Origin: JAHEKB01 sp049115575
GTDB lineage: Bacteria > Bacteroidota > Bacteroidia > NS11-12g > UBA9320
Reading direction: 5' to 3'
Length of the DNA stretch: 64,000 nt
NCBI GenBank assembly: GCA_049115575.1
Contig: JAGDZU010000002.1
Span: 628,156 to 692,155 of the forward strand
Part shown: positions 54,999-63,281 of the stretch, in pieces
How positions within the stretch are numbered: the stretch's first letter is position 1
Layout of the letters: each line of letters starts with the position of its first letter
Made by a program: the position numbers and the translations under genes
The notes under the pieces: generated by a model
What the model was told of the DNA's origin: nothing
The model's database searches: none
The model's input: only the letters and a program-made list of their open reading frames with translations

Positions 54999-57092
54999 AT
55001 GAAGACGATAATAACTCGCAACCTAGTTGCACTTTTAGCAATTCTTTTTGCTGGCACTTTAAGTGCTCAGACTTACAGTAATAATTTTCAAGATATCAAT
55101 TTTGGAGGTTCAGGTGTGACTATTACTAATTATCCATCTGGTAGTTCAGGTGATGATGAAGGTGATGTAATACTATATGAAGGAGTAGCTACATACTCAG
55201 GTACAGAAATTGATTGCTATGTAGTTGTAGAAGATATTTCTAGCGGTACAACAATCACTGAAGTGGATCAGAATTCAACTTCTGGACCAGGTTATAATTT
55301 CAATGAGCAACGTTTTTTCGCACCTTTTACTGTGTTTCCAAGTGGATCAAGTTCTGGGCCTGGTGGAGATGTTACTTTTAGCATTCATTTCATAGCTGAT
55401 GGTAGTTTTGCTTATAACTCTGGTAGTCCAACTGGAACAATCGTTACTTTGAGTGACGTTCGTATTAATGCGTATGATATTGATGGTAGTGGAGGTTCAT
55501 ACTCTAATCAAGCTGTAGAATTTGGTGGCTTTGATTACAGTGAATTTGCAAACCCAACCAACTTGGCATCTACTTACGATGCAACAACTGGATTGACTTC
55601 ATTTAGATCTACTACACATTCTAATACTACAAATGCGAATGACGACAGAAATAGAGTTAGGGTAACTTATGATTCTCTAAGCAGCATTGAAGTTAAGATT
55701 TCTGGAGGTTCGACTTCTTATTCATTCTTGGATTTTGGAGGCGGATGGAGCTGGTCTAATGCACCAGACGAATACTATCAGTTGATGGGTAACATCTATA
55801 ATGATGCTGATGCTATGCAGGATAGCTATATAGATGGTCCAATGATTTCTCAAGCTGGTAGCACAGATCTTTACGTGAACCTTATAAATTCTGGAGATTC
55901 TGTTGTTGAATCTTTAGCTGTAAATAGCAATGGTACATATGTGTTTCCTGCTGTTGAGCCTGGAACATACAATGTGTTGCTATCTACAACTACTTTAGCT
56001 GTTAACTCTACAGGAAATTCATCAAGCTTACCTGGTGGTTGGGTTAACACTGCAGAAGTATTTGGAACGGGATCAACACATGATGGCGTTATTGATGGTA
56101 TACTCTCTGGTTTAACTATAGATTCTAATTCGTTAACAAATGCTAATATAGGAATTGAAGCATTACCAGTAGCTACTGTTGTAAATACTAGTGTTACAAA
56201 GCCAAACTTTGGTGTGTATCTAGTTTTAGGAACTAGTGGTTCATCTGAGCTAGCTGCAACTGACAATGAAGATGGAACGTTAGGCGCTGGAGACAAGTTT
56301 GCTATTACCTCATTACCAACTAACGGAAATGAATTGTATTACAATAGCGTATTAGTAACGTTAGGTGATGATGGAACAACGGCTCCTTCAATGAGCAATC
56401 CTTATACTATAGACAACTATGTCCCAGCTAATTTGTCAATCAGATTTGTTGGTACTGGAACCTCTGTAACTATGGACTACATAGCCTATGACGATGCTGA
56501 TTTAGCTTCTGCATCTGCGGCTACTTATACATTGAATTGGGTTGGAAACTTGCCAGTTGAATTCATAAGCGTTTCAGCTGAAAATATGGGTGGTAACCAA
56601 GTGATGATTGAGTGGTCAACTGCAAGTGAATTAAACAATGAATACTTTGTAGTAGAACGTAGAATGGAGAATGAAGAAGAATTCACCGCTATTGGAACAG
56701 TAGCAGGAGCAGGAAACTCTTCTGATATATTAACTTATAGCTTTATGGATATGAGTATTTATTGGATGAGCAATACAGCTTATTATAGAATTAAGCAGGT
56801 TGATTTTGACGGTCAGTCTGAATTCTCAGAAGTTGCTGTTGTTGAGAACACAGAGAAATTGAGTTTTGAGATTTATCCAAATCCAGCAACAGATTTCATT
56901 AAAGTATCAGCGAATGATAACTATTCAATTACTAAAGTAAGCGTTATAAACTCAGCAGGTCAAGTATTGAAGAGTGCCGAAGGATACGGTGTAATATCAA
57001 TTGCTGTGAGTGATCTTGAAGCTGGAATATACTTTGTACAATATGAATTGGATGGTCAATTTGAAACTTCAAGGTTCATCAAAAGAAATTAA
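54999..57092 (+). CDS. T9SS cargo surface protein (paralogue 2)
   Basis: A 697-residue paralogue of the previous gene with the same order: signal peptide (about 1-23), beta domain (GDVILYEGVATYSGTEIDCYVVV; FFAPFTVF), SdrD_B-like part (GNIYNDADAMQDSYIDGP; GTYVFPAVEPGTYNVLL), the FISVSAENMGGNQVMIEWSTASELNNEYFVVERR module, and a type A T9SS tail (FEIYPNPATDFIKVSAND ... GIYFVQYELDG ... FIKRN). The two differ most in low-complexity loops. Probably arose by tandem duplication. Function is unknown; adhesion or matrix is possible. Confidence 0.85.
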   Translation: MKTIITRNLVALLAILFAGTLSAQTYSNNFQDINFGGSGVTITNYPSGSSGDDEGDVILYEGVATYSGTEIDCYVVVEDISSGTTITEVDQNSTSGPGYNFNEQRFFAPFTVFPSGSSSGPGGDVTFSIHFIADGSFAYNSGSPTGTIVTLSDVRINAYDIDGSGGSYSNQAVEFGGFDYSEFANPTNLASTYDATTGLTSFRSTTHSNTTNANDDRNRVRVTYDSLSSIEVKISGGSTSYSFLDFGGGWSWSNAPDEYYQLMGNIYNDADAMQDSYIDGPMISQAGSTDLYVNLINSGDSVVESLAVNSNGTYVFPAVEPGTYNVLLSTTTLAVNSTGNSSSLPGGWVNTAEVFGTGSTHDGVIDGILSGLTIDSNSLTNANIGIEALPVATVVNTSVTKPNFGVYLVLGTSGSSELAATDNEDGTLGAGDKFAITSLPTNGNELYYNSVLVTLGDDGTTAPSMSNPYTIDNYVPANLSIRFVGTGTSVTMDYIAYDDADLASASAATYTLNWVGNLPVEFISVSAENMGGNQVMIEWSTASELNNEYFVVERRMENEEEFTAIGTVAGAGNSSDILTYSFMDMSIYWMSNTAYYRIKQVDFDGQSEFSEVAVVENTEKLSFEIYPNPATDFIKVSANDNYSITKVSVINSAGQVLKSAEGYGVISIAVSDLEAGIYFVQYELDGQFETSRFIKRN

Positions 57093-57113
57093 GATTTAGT
57101 TTAGTCATATATA

Positions 57114-57129
57114 ATTTGCCAAGGCAAAT
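57114..57129. promoter_or_regulatory. 16-base palindrome
   Basis: ATTTGCC-AA-GGCAAAT is a perfect inverted repeat 22 bases after the second T9SS paralogue. The two-base centre suits a dimeric protein site better than an RNA hairpin. Confidence 0.3.
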
Positions 57130-57160
57130 AATTGTAAATCAATACCAATTAGTAATCAAC

Positions 57161-57191
57161 AAAAAAAGTCCCAGCTCAGCTGGGACTTTTT
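57161..57191. terminator. Bidirectional intrinsic terminator
   Basis: AGTCCCAGC / GCTGGGACT with loop TCA, flanked by an A run on the left and a T run on the right. It serves both the T9SS gene and the convergent atpC. Confidence 0.9.
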
Positions 57192-57210
57192 GTATATGTA
57201 AGATTATACG

Positions 57211-57441
57211 TTAAGCCAGTACGATTACCTTGTTATTCAAGATCTCGACTATGCCACCGGTTATTTCAAAATCCTGTTCACCTTCTGTGGTTTTAATAAT
57301 TACAGAGCCGGCGTCCAAACTGGAAATAAGCGGTGCGTGATTATTCAAGGCTTCAAATTGTCCTGAAGTTCCGGGAAGCTTTACTGATTCAGCTTCACCA
57401 GAAAACACTACTTTATCCGGTGTGATCACTTCTACTAACAT
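57211..57441 (-). CDS. atpC: ATP synthase F1 epsilon subunit
   Basis: A 76-residue subunit with the N-terminal beta-sandwich only (LVEVITPDKVVFSGEAESVKLPGTSGQFEALNNHAPLISSL). The C-terminal helical hairpin that inhibits ATP hydrolysis in many bacteria is missing, as usual for Bacteroidota. Its ATG shares a base with the atpD stop (TAATG), so the two are translated together. Confidence 0.95.
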   Translation of the reverse strand: MLVEVITPDKVVFSGEAESVKLPGTSGQFEALNNHAPLISSLDAGSVIIKTTEGEQDFEITGGIVEILNNKVIVLA

Positions 57442-58951
57442 TATTTAGCTTCTTTAAGAAGTTTCTCACCCTTTTCTATGGCATCTTCTATGGTTCCAAC
57501 TAGGTTGAAAGCTGCTTCTGGGTATTTGTCAACTTCACCGTCCATAATCATATTGAATCCTTTGATAGTATCTTGTATGTCTACCAGGCAACCAGGAAGA
57601 CCTGTAAATTGCTCTGCAACGTGGAATGGTTGAGAAAGGAAACGTTGAACTCTTCTTGCTCTGTGAACTACTAGCTTATCTTCTTCAGAAAGCTCGTCCA
57701 TACCAAGAATGGCAATGATGTCTTGCAACTCCTTATAGCGTTGAAGCAATTCTTTTACTTTTTCAGCAGTATCGTAGTGCGCATCTCCAACTACATCCGG
57801 GCTAAGAATTCTTGAAGTTGAATCCAATGGATCCACAGCAGGATAAATACCCAATGATGCAATCTGACGAGAAAGTACAGTAGTCGCGTCCAGGTGAGCA
57901 AATGTTGTTGCTGGTGCAGGGTCAGTTAAATCATCCGCAGGAACATATACTGCCTGTACCGAAGTAATAGATCCTTTATTCGTAGATGTAATACGTTCTT
58001 GCATAGCACCCATTTCAGATGAAAGTGTAGGTTGGTAACCCACTGCAGATGGCATACGTCCAAGAAGTGCAGACACCTCAGAACCCGCTTGTGTAAAACG
58101 GAATATATTATCTACGAAGAAGAGGATATCTCTACCACCTGACTTCTCATCTCCATCACGGAAATACTCGGCAATAGATAGTCCAGTTAAAGCAACTCTT
58201 GCTCTTGCACCTGGAGGTTCATTCATTTGGCCGAATACCAATGTAGCTTGTGATTTAGCCAATTCTTTTTCGTCCACTTTATCTAAATCCCATCCGCCTT
58301 CTTCCATTGATTTCTCAAATTCTTCACCGTATTTGATTACGCCTGATTCTATCATTTCTCTAAGAAGGTCATTCCCCTCACGAGTACGTTCACCAACTCC
58401 AGCGAACACTGAAAGGCCAGAATATGCTTTTGCTATATTGTTAATCAATTCCTGAATTAGAACTGTTTTACCAACACCGGCTCCACCAAATAATCCAATC
58501 TNNTCTTACCACCTTTTGCATAAGGCTCAATAAGGTCAATTACTTTGATTCCAGTAAATAGAGGTTCAGCACTAGTTGTTAAGTTTTCAAAACTAGGTGC
58601 TGGTTGGTGAATTGCTCTACCAGCAGTCCTGTCCATCTCACCTATACCGTCAATGGCGTCTCCAACTACATTAAGTAATCTTCCTTTAAGAGCTTCTCCA
58701 ATAGGAACGCGTATAGCGTCTTCTGTGTCTATTGCATCAGCGCCTCTTACAAGTCCTTCAGTAGAATCCATTGCAACTGTTCTTACAATGCTCTCACCCA
58801 AATGAGATTGGACTTCAAGCACAACTAAGGTGCCATCATCTTTAGTTACATGAAGAGAGTTAAAAATTTTTGGGAGTTTTGATCCTTCCTGGTCAAACGC
58901 TACGTCTACCACGGGACCGATTATCTGAGATATTTTTCCAATATTAGCCAT
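57441..58951 (-). CDS. atpD: ATP synthase F1 beta subunit, broken only by assembly gap
   Basis: The catalytic subunit of F1 ATP synthase. ATG 58951 gives MANIGKISQIIGPVVDVAF; the C-terminus ends EDAIEKGEKLLKEAK. The P-loop GGAGVGKT lies just after the NN at 58502-58503, and the frame changes there. Removing NN and one of the two flanking TCT copies restores YAKGGK-IGLFGGAGVGKT and leaves exactly 1506 bases (501 residues), the normal length. The gene is therefore intact. A TACATTTG promoter lies upstream. atpDC apart from the other ATP synthase genes is typical of Bacteroidota. Confidence 0.96.
58502..58503. other. Scaffold gap (NN) inside atpD
   Basis: The bases TCT occur on both sides of the NN. 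This looks like two contigs that overlap by three bases, joined with a placeholder. Confidence 0.9.
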
Positions 58952-58979
58952 GTATTGACTGTTTAATTTTAATCGAGGG

Positions 58980-58987
58980 CAAATGTA
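58980..58987 (-). promoter_or_regulatory. Bacteroidota -7 promoter element for atpDC
   Basis: TACATTTG on the minus strand, 28 bases before the atpD ATG. Confidence 0.6.
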
Positions 58988-59122
58988 CTTTTTTGTCTTA
59001 AGTAGACCGATTCTAAATAAGGCGGAATTCGTTGCTCTCATTTGTGTAGGAGGTTAAAACAAAACTCTAAAAACTAGAGAATTCCAAAAAATAGATTATA
59101 TTCGTGGAAACTAATACTACTC

Positions 59123-60386
59123 ATGGCAGAAGATTTCAATGTATTCGTAGTTGAAGATGATGAGTTTTACGGAGAAATCCTAGAATATCACCTATCTCTC
59201 AATCCGGATATCACAGTCACCAAATTCACTACTGGTAAAGACTTTTTAAACAGTTTGGACAAAAGACCCTCAGCGGTCACGCTTGACTATTCACTCCCAG
59301 ATATTTCTGGCGAAGAAGTACTTCGTAAAATTAAAGAGTATGATGCAGATATTCCTGTAGTCATCATATCTGGCCAAGAAGATATTAAAACTGCAATTAC
59401 TCTTCTCAAAGAAGGTGCCTATGACTATATAGTTAAAGATGAGGATACCAAAGATAGAATTTGGAATACCATTAGAAACATAAAGGAGAAAGCAAGTCTT
59501 AAAGAAGAGATTTCTCAATTAAAGCAGCAAGTAACTAAGAAGTACGATTTTACAACAAGCATAATTGGAAGCAGTCCTTCCATGAAAAAAGTGTTTGCCA
59601 TGGTAGAAAAGTCGGTAAGATCAAACATCACCGTTTCAATCACAGGTGAAACTGGTACTGGTAAAGAAGTTGTGGCTAAAGCGATACACTATAATTCACC
59701 GCGGTNNTTCATTTACAGGTGCTGTTTCGAGAAGAATAGGAAAATTTGAAGAAGCCGGTGATGGAACCATATTTCTGGATGAGATAGGAGAGATGGACAT
59801 CAACATGCAGTCCAAATTACTAAGGGTATTACAAGAGAGAGAACTGTCGCGTGTTGGTGGTAATTCTGTAGTTAAAATAAAATGCCGTGTCTTAAGTGCT
59901 ACACATAAGGATTTAGCTGAGGAAGTGAGAAAGGGAAATTTCCGTGAAGATTTGTACTATAGACTTTTGGGATTGCCGGTGAGCTTACCCCCATTAAGAG
60001 AAAGGGGAAATGATATCCTTTTGCTAGCAAAGCATTTTATAGATGAATATGCTGAGGAGAATGAATTGGGAAAATTGAAACTTTCATCTAAAGCTCAAAA
60101 CAAGTTGTTTAAATATCCATGGCCAGGTAATATCCGAGAGTTAAAGGCTGTTATTGAATTGAGCTGTGTTATGACTGATTCGGACAGTATAGAAGAAGAG
60201 CATATAACATTCAACTCAACCGGTTCAATAGATACACTTCTTCAGAATGAAATGCCATTAGAAGAGTATAAGCACAAAATTATCAAACACTATTTAGATA
60301 AATACAATAATGATGTTGTTACTGTAGCTGAANNTGATATAGGTAAATCTACTATATATAGGATGTTGCAGGAAAGAGTGATCTAA
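59123..60386 (+). CDS. NtrC-family sigma-54-dependent response regulator, broken by two gaps
   Basis: A regulator with a receiver domain (phospho-acceptor Asp55 in LDYSLPD; acidic pocket Glu11-Asp13), a short linker, an AAA+ domain (Walker A GETGTGKE at 175-182; second half SFTGAVSRRIGKFEEA, Walker B GTIFLDEIGEM, RVLQERELSRVGG, WPGNIRELKAV), and a Fis-type helix-turn-helix (IGKSTIYRMLQERVI). The NN at 59706 removes an estimated 25-30 residues between HYNSPR and the GSFTGA sigma-54 contact loop and shifts the frame; the NN at 60333 sits in the DNA-binding domain. The last base overlaps the Hpt gene (TAATG). Divergent from atpD. Confidence 0.9.
59706..59707. other. Scaffold gap (NN) inside NtrC-type regulator
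   Basis: The sequence jumps from HYNSPR to SFTGAV, so roughly 80 bases of AAA+ coding sequence are missing; the NN understates the gap. Confidence 0.8.
60333..60334. other. Scaffold gap (NN) in regulator DNA-binding domain
   Basis: Reads VAE-X-DIGKSTIYRM. Relatives usually have one more residue before DIGKS, so a few bases are probably lost, though the frame continues. Confidence 0.7.
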
Positions 60387-60727
60387 TGGATGGAGAACAA
60401 CTATATGATTTAGCCCAACTTGAAGCTGTTGCCGCGGGTAGTCAGGAATTTGTAAGCAAGATGGTTGATATGTTTATTGAAATGACTCCAGCTCTTGTTC
60501 AGCGTATTGAAAATGGTCTTGGACTAGAGGATTGGGCAGAAGTTCAATCTGCGTCTCATAAAATGAAACCATCCATTGATATGATGGGAATCTCCAGTTT
60601 ACATGACGTTGTTAGATCCATTGAACAAAATGCCAAGCATCAGACTTCTTTAGATGATATTCCCGCTCAATTTGCAAAGTTGCAATCCACTTTACAGATG
60701 GTGATTGAGCAACTCAAAAATCGCTAA
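60386..60727 (+). CDS. Hpt (histidine phosphotransfer) domain protein
   Basis: A 113-residue four-helix Hpt protein with the phospho-accepting His58 in SASHKMKPSIDMMG. It should shuttle phosphate between a histidine kinase or receiver and the adjacent NtrC-type regulator, whose stop overlaps its ATG. No histidine kinase lies in the window, so the kinase is elsewhere. It converges on pdxJ with a four-base overlap. Confidence 0.9.
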   Translation: MDGEQLYDLAQLEAVAAGSQEFVSKMVDMFIEMTPALVQRIENGLGLEDWAEVQSASHKMKPSIDMMGISSLHDVVRSIEQNAKHQTSLDDIPAQFAKLQSTLQMVIEQLKNR

Positions 60728-61449
60728 TCTTTTGCTGCACTAAGTTGTCTCAGGTACATCTGTATGGCGTTATTGAGACCATAGTATAAAGCATCACTTA
60801 TGAGTGCATGACCGATAGAAACTTCTAGCAGATCTGGAATTTCTTGGGCAAAGTATTTAAGATTGTTAAGATCTAAATCATGTCCTGCATTTATCCCCAG
60901 TCCTATTTTGTTTGCTTCAATAGCTGTTGCTTTATAGTCTTTAACTGCTTCAATTGGACTTCTTGGAAAATTCACGGCATAGGATTCAGTGTAAAGTTCA
61001 ATTCTATCTGCACCGCATGATTTAGCGGCTTCAAGTTGATTGATTTCTGGATTGAGAAATACGGAAACTCTACCTCCCCATTCGTGAATCTGTTTACAGA
61101 TGTCTGTAAGGAAAGGTTGGTTCTTTATACAATCCCAACCTTGGTTGCTAGTTAATACCTCAGGTGAGTCCGGAACTAGAGTCACTTGAGCTGGTTTAAC
61201 CTCTTTCACCAAAGCTAAAAAATCAACAGTCGGATAACCTTCTATGTTAAATTCGGTTTTAACATGAGCGGCCAAATCTCTGACATCTTGTTGTGTAATA
61301 TGCCTTTCATCTGGTCTAGGGTGAACAGTAATTCCTTGAGCACCAAAGTTTTCGGCAGCAAGTGCTGCTTTTAACACCTCTGGTCGTGTTCCTCCTCTTG
61401 CATTTCTTAAGGTAGCAATTTTGTTAATGTTTACACTGAGCTTAGTCAC
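60724..61449 (-). CDS. pdxJ: Pyridoxine 5'-phosphate synthase
   Basis: Last step of DXP-dependent vitamin B6 synthesis, joining 1-deoxyxylulose 5-phosphate and 3-amino-2-oxopropyl phosphate. The GTG start at 61449 gives VTKLSVNINKIATLRNARGG, which matches the family N-terminus; 241 residues. Motifs ITVHPRPDERHI, VTLVPDSPEVLTSNQGWD, and GLGINAGHDLDLNNL are present. A perfect TACATTTG promoter (61471-61478 minus) sits inside the end of the upstream gene, confirming the GTG start. Confidence 0.96.
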   Translation of the reverse strand: MTKLSVNINKIATLRNARGGTRPEVLKAALAAENFGAQGITVHPRPDERHITQQDVRDLAAHVKTEFNIEGYPTVDFLALVKEVKPAQVTLVPDSPEVLTSNQGWDCIKNQPFLTDICKQIHEWGGRVSVFLNPEINQLEAAKSCGADRIELYTESYAVNFPRSPIEAVKDYKATAIEANKIGLGINAGHDLDLNNLKYFAQEIPDLLEVSIGHALISDALYYGLNNAIQMYLRQLSAAKD

Positions 61450-63281
61450 TGCGATATTGGATTTGAATAGCAAATGTATTCTTTCTATTTACAAGAGGGA
61501 TATTGGAATTTAGAACAGAATTAATATAGTGCTCTTGCTGCAAAGGATAAGTCTGCGCTTTATACTTTAACCATAATTTTAAGCGATTATTTAGTTTCAA
61601 TCTGATGCTTAAGTAATATGACAAACCTGAGCGAAATTCAGCATGCCATGGATTTTGACCTGATGCTACAGATTCATAAAAGTATATTGCATTATGAGAC
61701 TCTGGAATGTGAAAAGTGCTCAAGCGAGTGTTTAGACTTATTCTACTTTTATTTCCTTTCCACTGGAATTCATTGTAAATCATATGACCGCTACTATTGT
61801 CACGGCTGTTGATCTCAAAATAAGTCTTTAGCTTTAGCTGTTTGCTTAGCATATACTGGAAACGCATTCTTATTTTCTGGCTCTGATACGGTGTAGCTCC
61901 ACTATAGATATTTTCCTTATTCTCAAGCTGCATTTTTTGACTCCATTGAATCCTAAGTTGCCCTTGATTCCTGCTTTTTAACATGAATTCCAAACCATAC
62001 CTATAGCCATAATCCAAGGAGTAGATATTGGAACTGAGCCAATTCATTTGAAAGGATTGAATGTGGCTAGTTACACTCCAGTTCTCTTTCATATAGACCA
62101 TTTGCCAGCTGTAGTTGCTCTCTCCATTGAATCTACTTTTAATATGGANNNNNNNNNNNNNNNNNNNNNNNGTTGAATTTCATAAGGTAGTAATCCATGT
62201 ATAAACCGTGTCTGTTGGATTTCCTATTGGAGTTTTCAAATCGCTGGTGAACTGAGGTTGGGATTTTGGGATTATATTCAAATTGCCTGAAGCTTGTGAT
62301 TACACCTAATTTAAGTGTACCTATTTCTTTTTCTAGATGAGCCCCGTATTGCATATCAGATAATTGATCGCGTTTGCCATACTCCGATAATGTCCTATGA
62401 AGTCCACCGTCAGAATTGAAACCACTGAATTGGTTGTTTTCTATACCGGCATCTCTTTTACTTTTAGAAAAGTATAGATCTATTTTACAAGCCTTAAACT
62501 TTGTCTGTACTGCAATTCCTCTTAGTGCTGCATTCTCTCTAAACGAACGGTAAGGATTCATTCCTAAATGAATCATTTTGGCCGAAGCAAATGCACCATT
62601 CCTGCTTATAGTACGCTGAGTGTAGAGGTTTAATCCTTGGCCATATTGAAGCTGATAATCTCCGATTATAATCTTATATCTGTTAAATAGTTTGGGAAAC
62701 AAAATAAAGAAAGAGGTGAAATCCAATGATTTGCTCATTTCGTTGAAAAGGCGCTCACCTTCGTCTTTCTCCGTACGAAATGATCCTGACCACAAAGCAT
62801 TTTGGTAGTGCGCTTTATATTGTTGTTTCCAACTGTTACCAAGACTTGAATTATTGGAATTTGGCAATTTTATTTTGTGATGCACATTCCAGCTGAACTG
62901 CGATTTTTGTCTGGCTCTATATGAATAATTAGAACTTAAGTAAGGGATGAGCTGTCGAATGTGCTCAGTATCAAAAGAACTCAAACATCTCAATTCGTAA
63001 ACAGATAAGAAGCTGCCGTATTCATCTCTATGGGCTATGATTTCTTCGCTCTGCAAGGATGAGAATATAAGGCAATCTCTAATTTTATCTTTTGACCAAA
63101 TATTTAGTTCAACTGGATTGCTTTGCAAGTTCAGGAGATAGATGTACAGCCATTCTTCCTCTAAATCTTCATTATTGCTTCTATTAATAAAGTGCAACCA
63201 GTATTCATAGTTTGGCTGTTGCGTCTGAGCCAAACTTGGGTGAATAATCATAAAGAATAGATAAATCTTAAGTACTCTCAT
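61442..63281 (-). CDS. Helix-hairpin-helix outer-membrane protein, split by gap
   Basis: A large protein with signal peptide (about 1-19: MRVLKIYLFFMIIHPSLAQ) and a ComEA-like helix-hairpin-helix region (about 30-115: NLQSNPVELNIWSKDKIRDC, HRDEYGSFLSVYELRCL). A beta-barrel-like body follows, resuming after the N run and ending FAIQIQYRSD. Bacteroidota carry such exported HhH proteins of about 650-700 residues with unknown function, perhaps in DNA uptake. The N run (62149-62171) interrupts it and the frames differ on either side; the true gap is probably longer than 23 bases. Start overlaps the upstream gene by 14 bases; the end overlaps pdxJ by eight. Confidence 0.78.
61471..61478 (-). promoter_or_regulatory. 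Bacteroidota -7 promoter element for pdxJ
   Basis: TACATTTG on the minus strand, 21 bases before GTG 61449, inside the end of the upstream coding region. Confidence 0.6.
62149..62171. other. Scaffold gap of 23 N
   Basis: Run of N in the helix-hairpin-helix gene; its length is likely only an estimate, since reading frames differ on the two sides. Confidence 0.95.

Noticed and set aside
57441..59041. Two separate atpD fragments in different frames, as if a pseudogene
   Set aside because: The break coincides with NN and a duplicated TCT; removing five bases gives an intact 501-codon gene.
59646..60386. Separate gene starting inside the regulator
   Set aside because: It is the second half of the NtrC-type regulator after a scaffold gap; the AAA+ motifs continue across.
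61618..61812. Plus-strand small frame of 64 codons
   Set aside because: It is antisense to the barrel region and shows no domain, promoter or coupling.
61442..62101. Independent barrel gene
   Set aside because: It is the C-terminal part of the helix-hairpin-helix gene, separated only by the N run.
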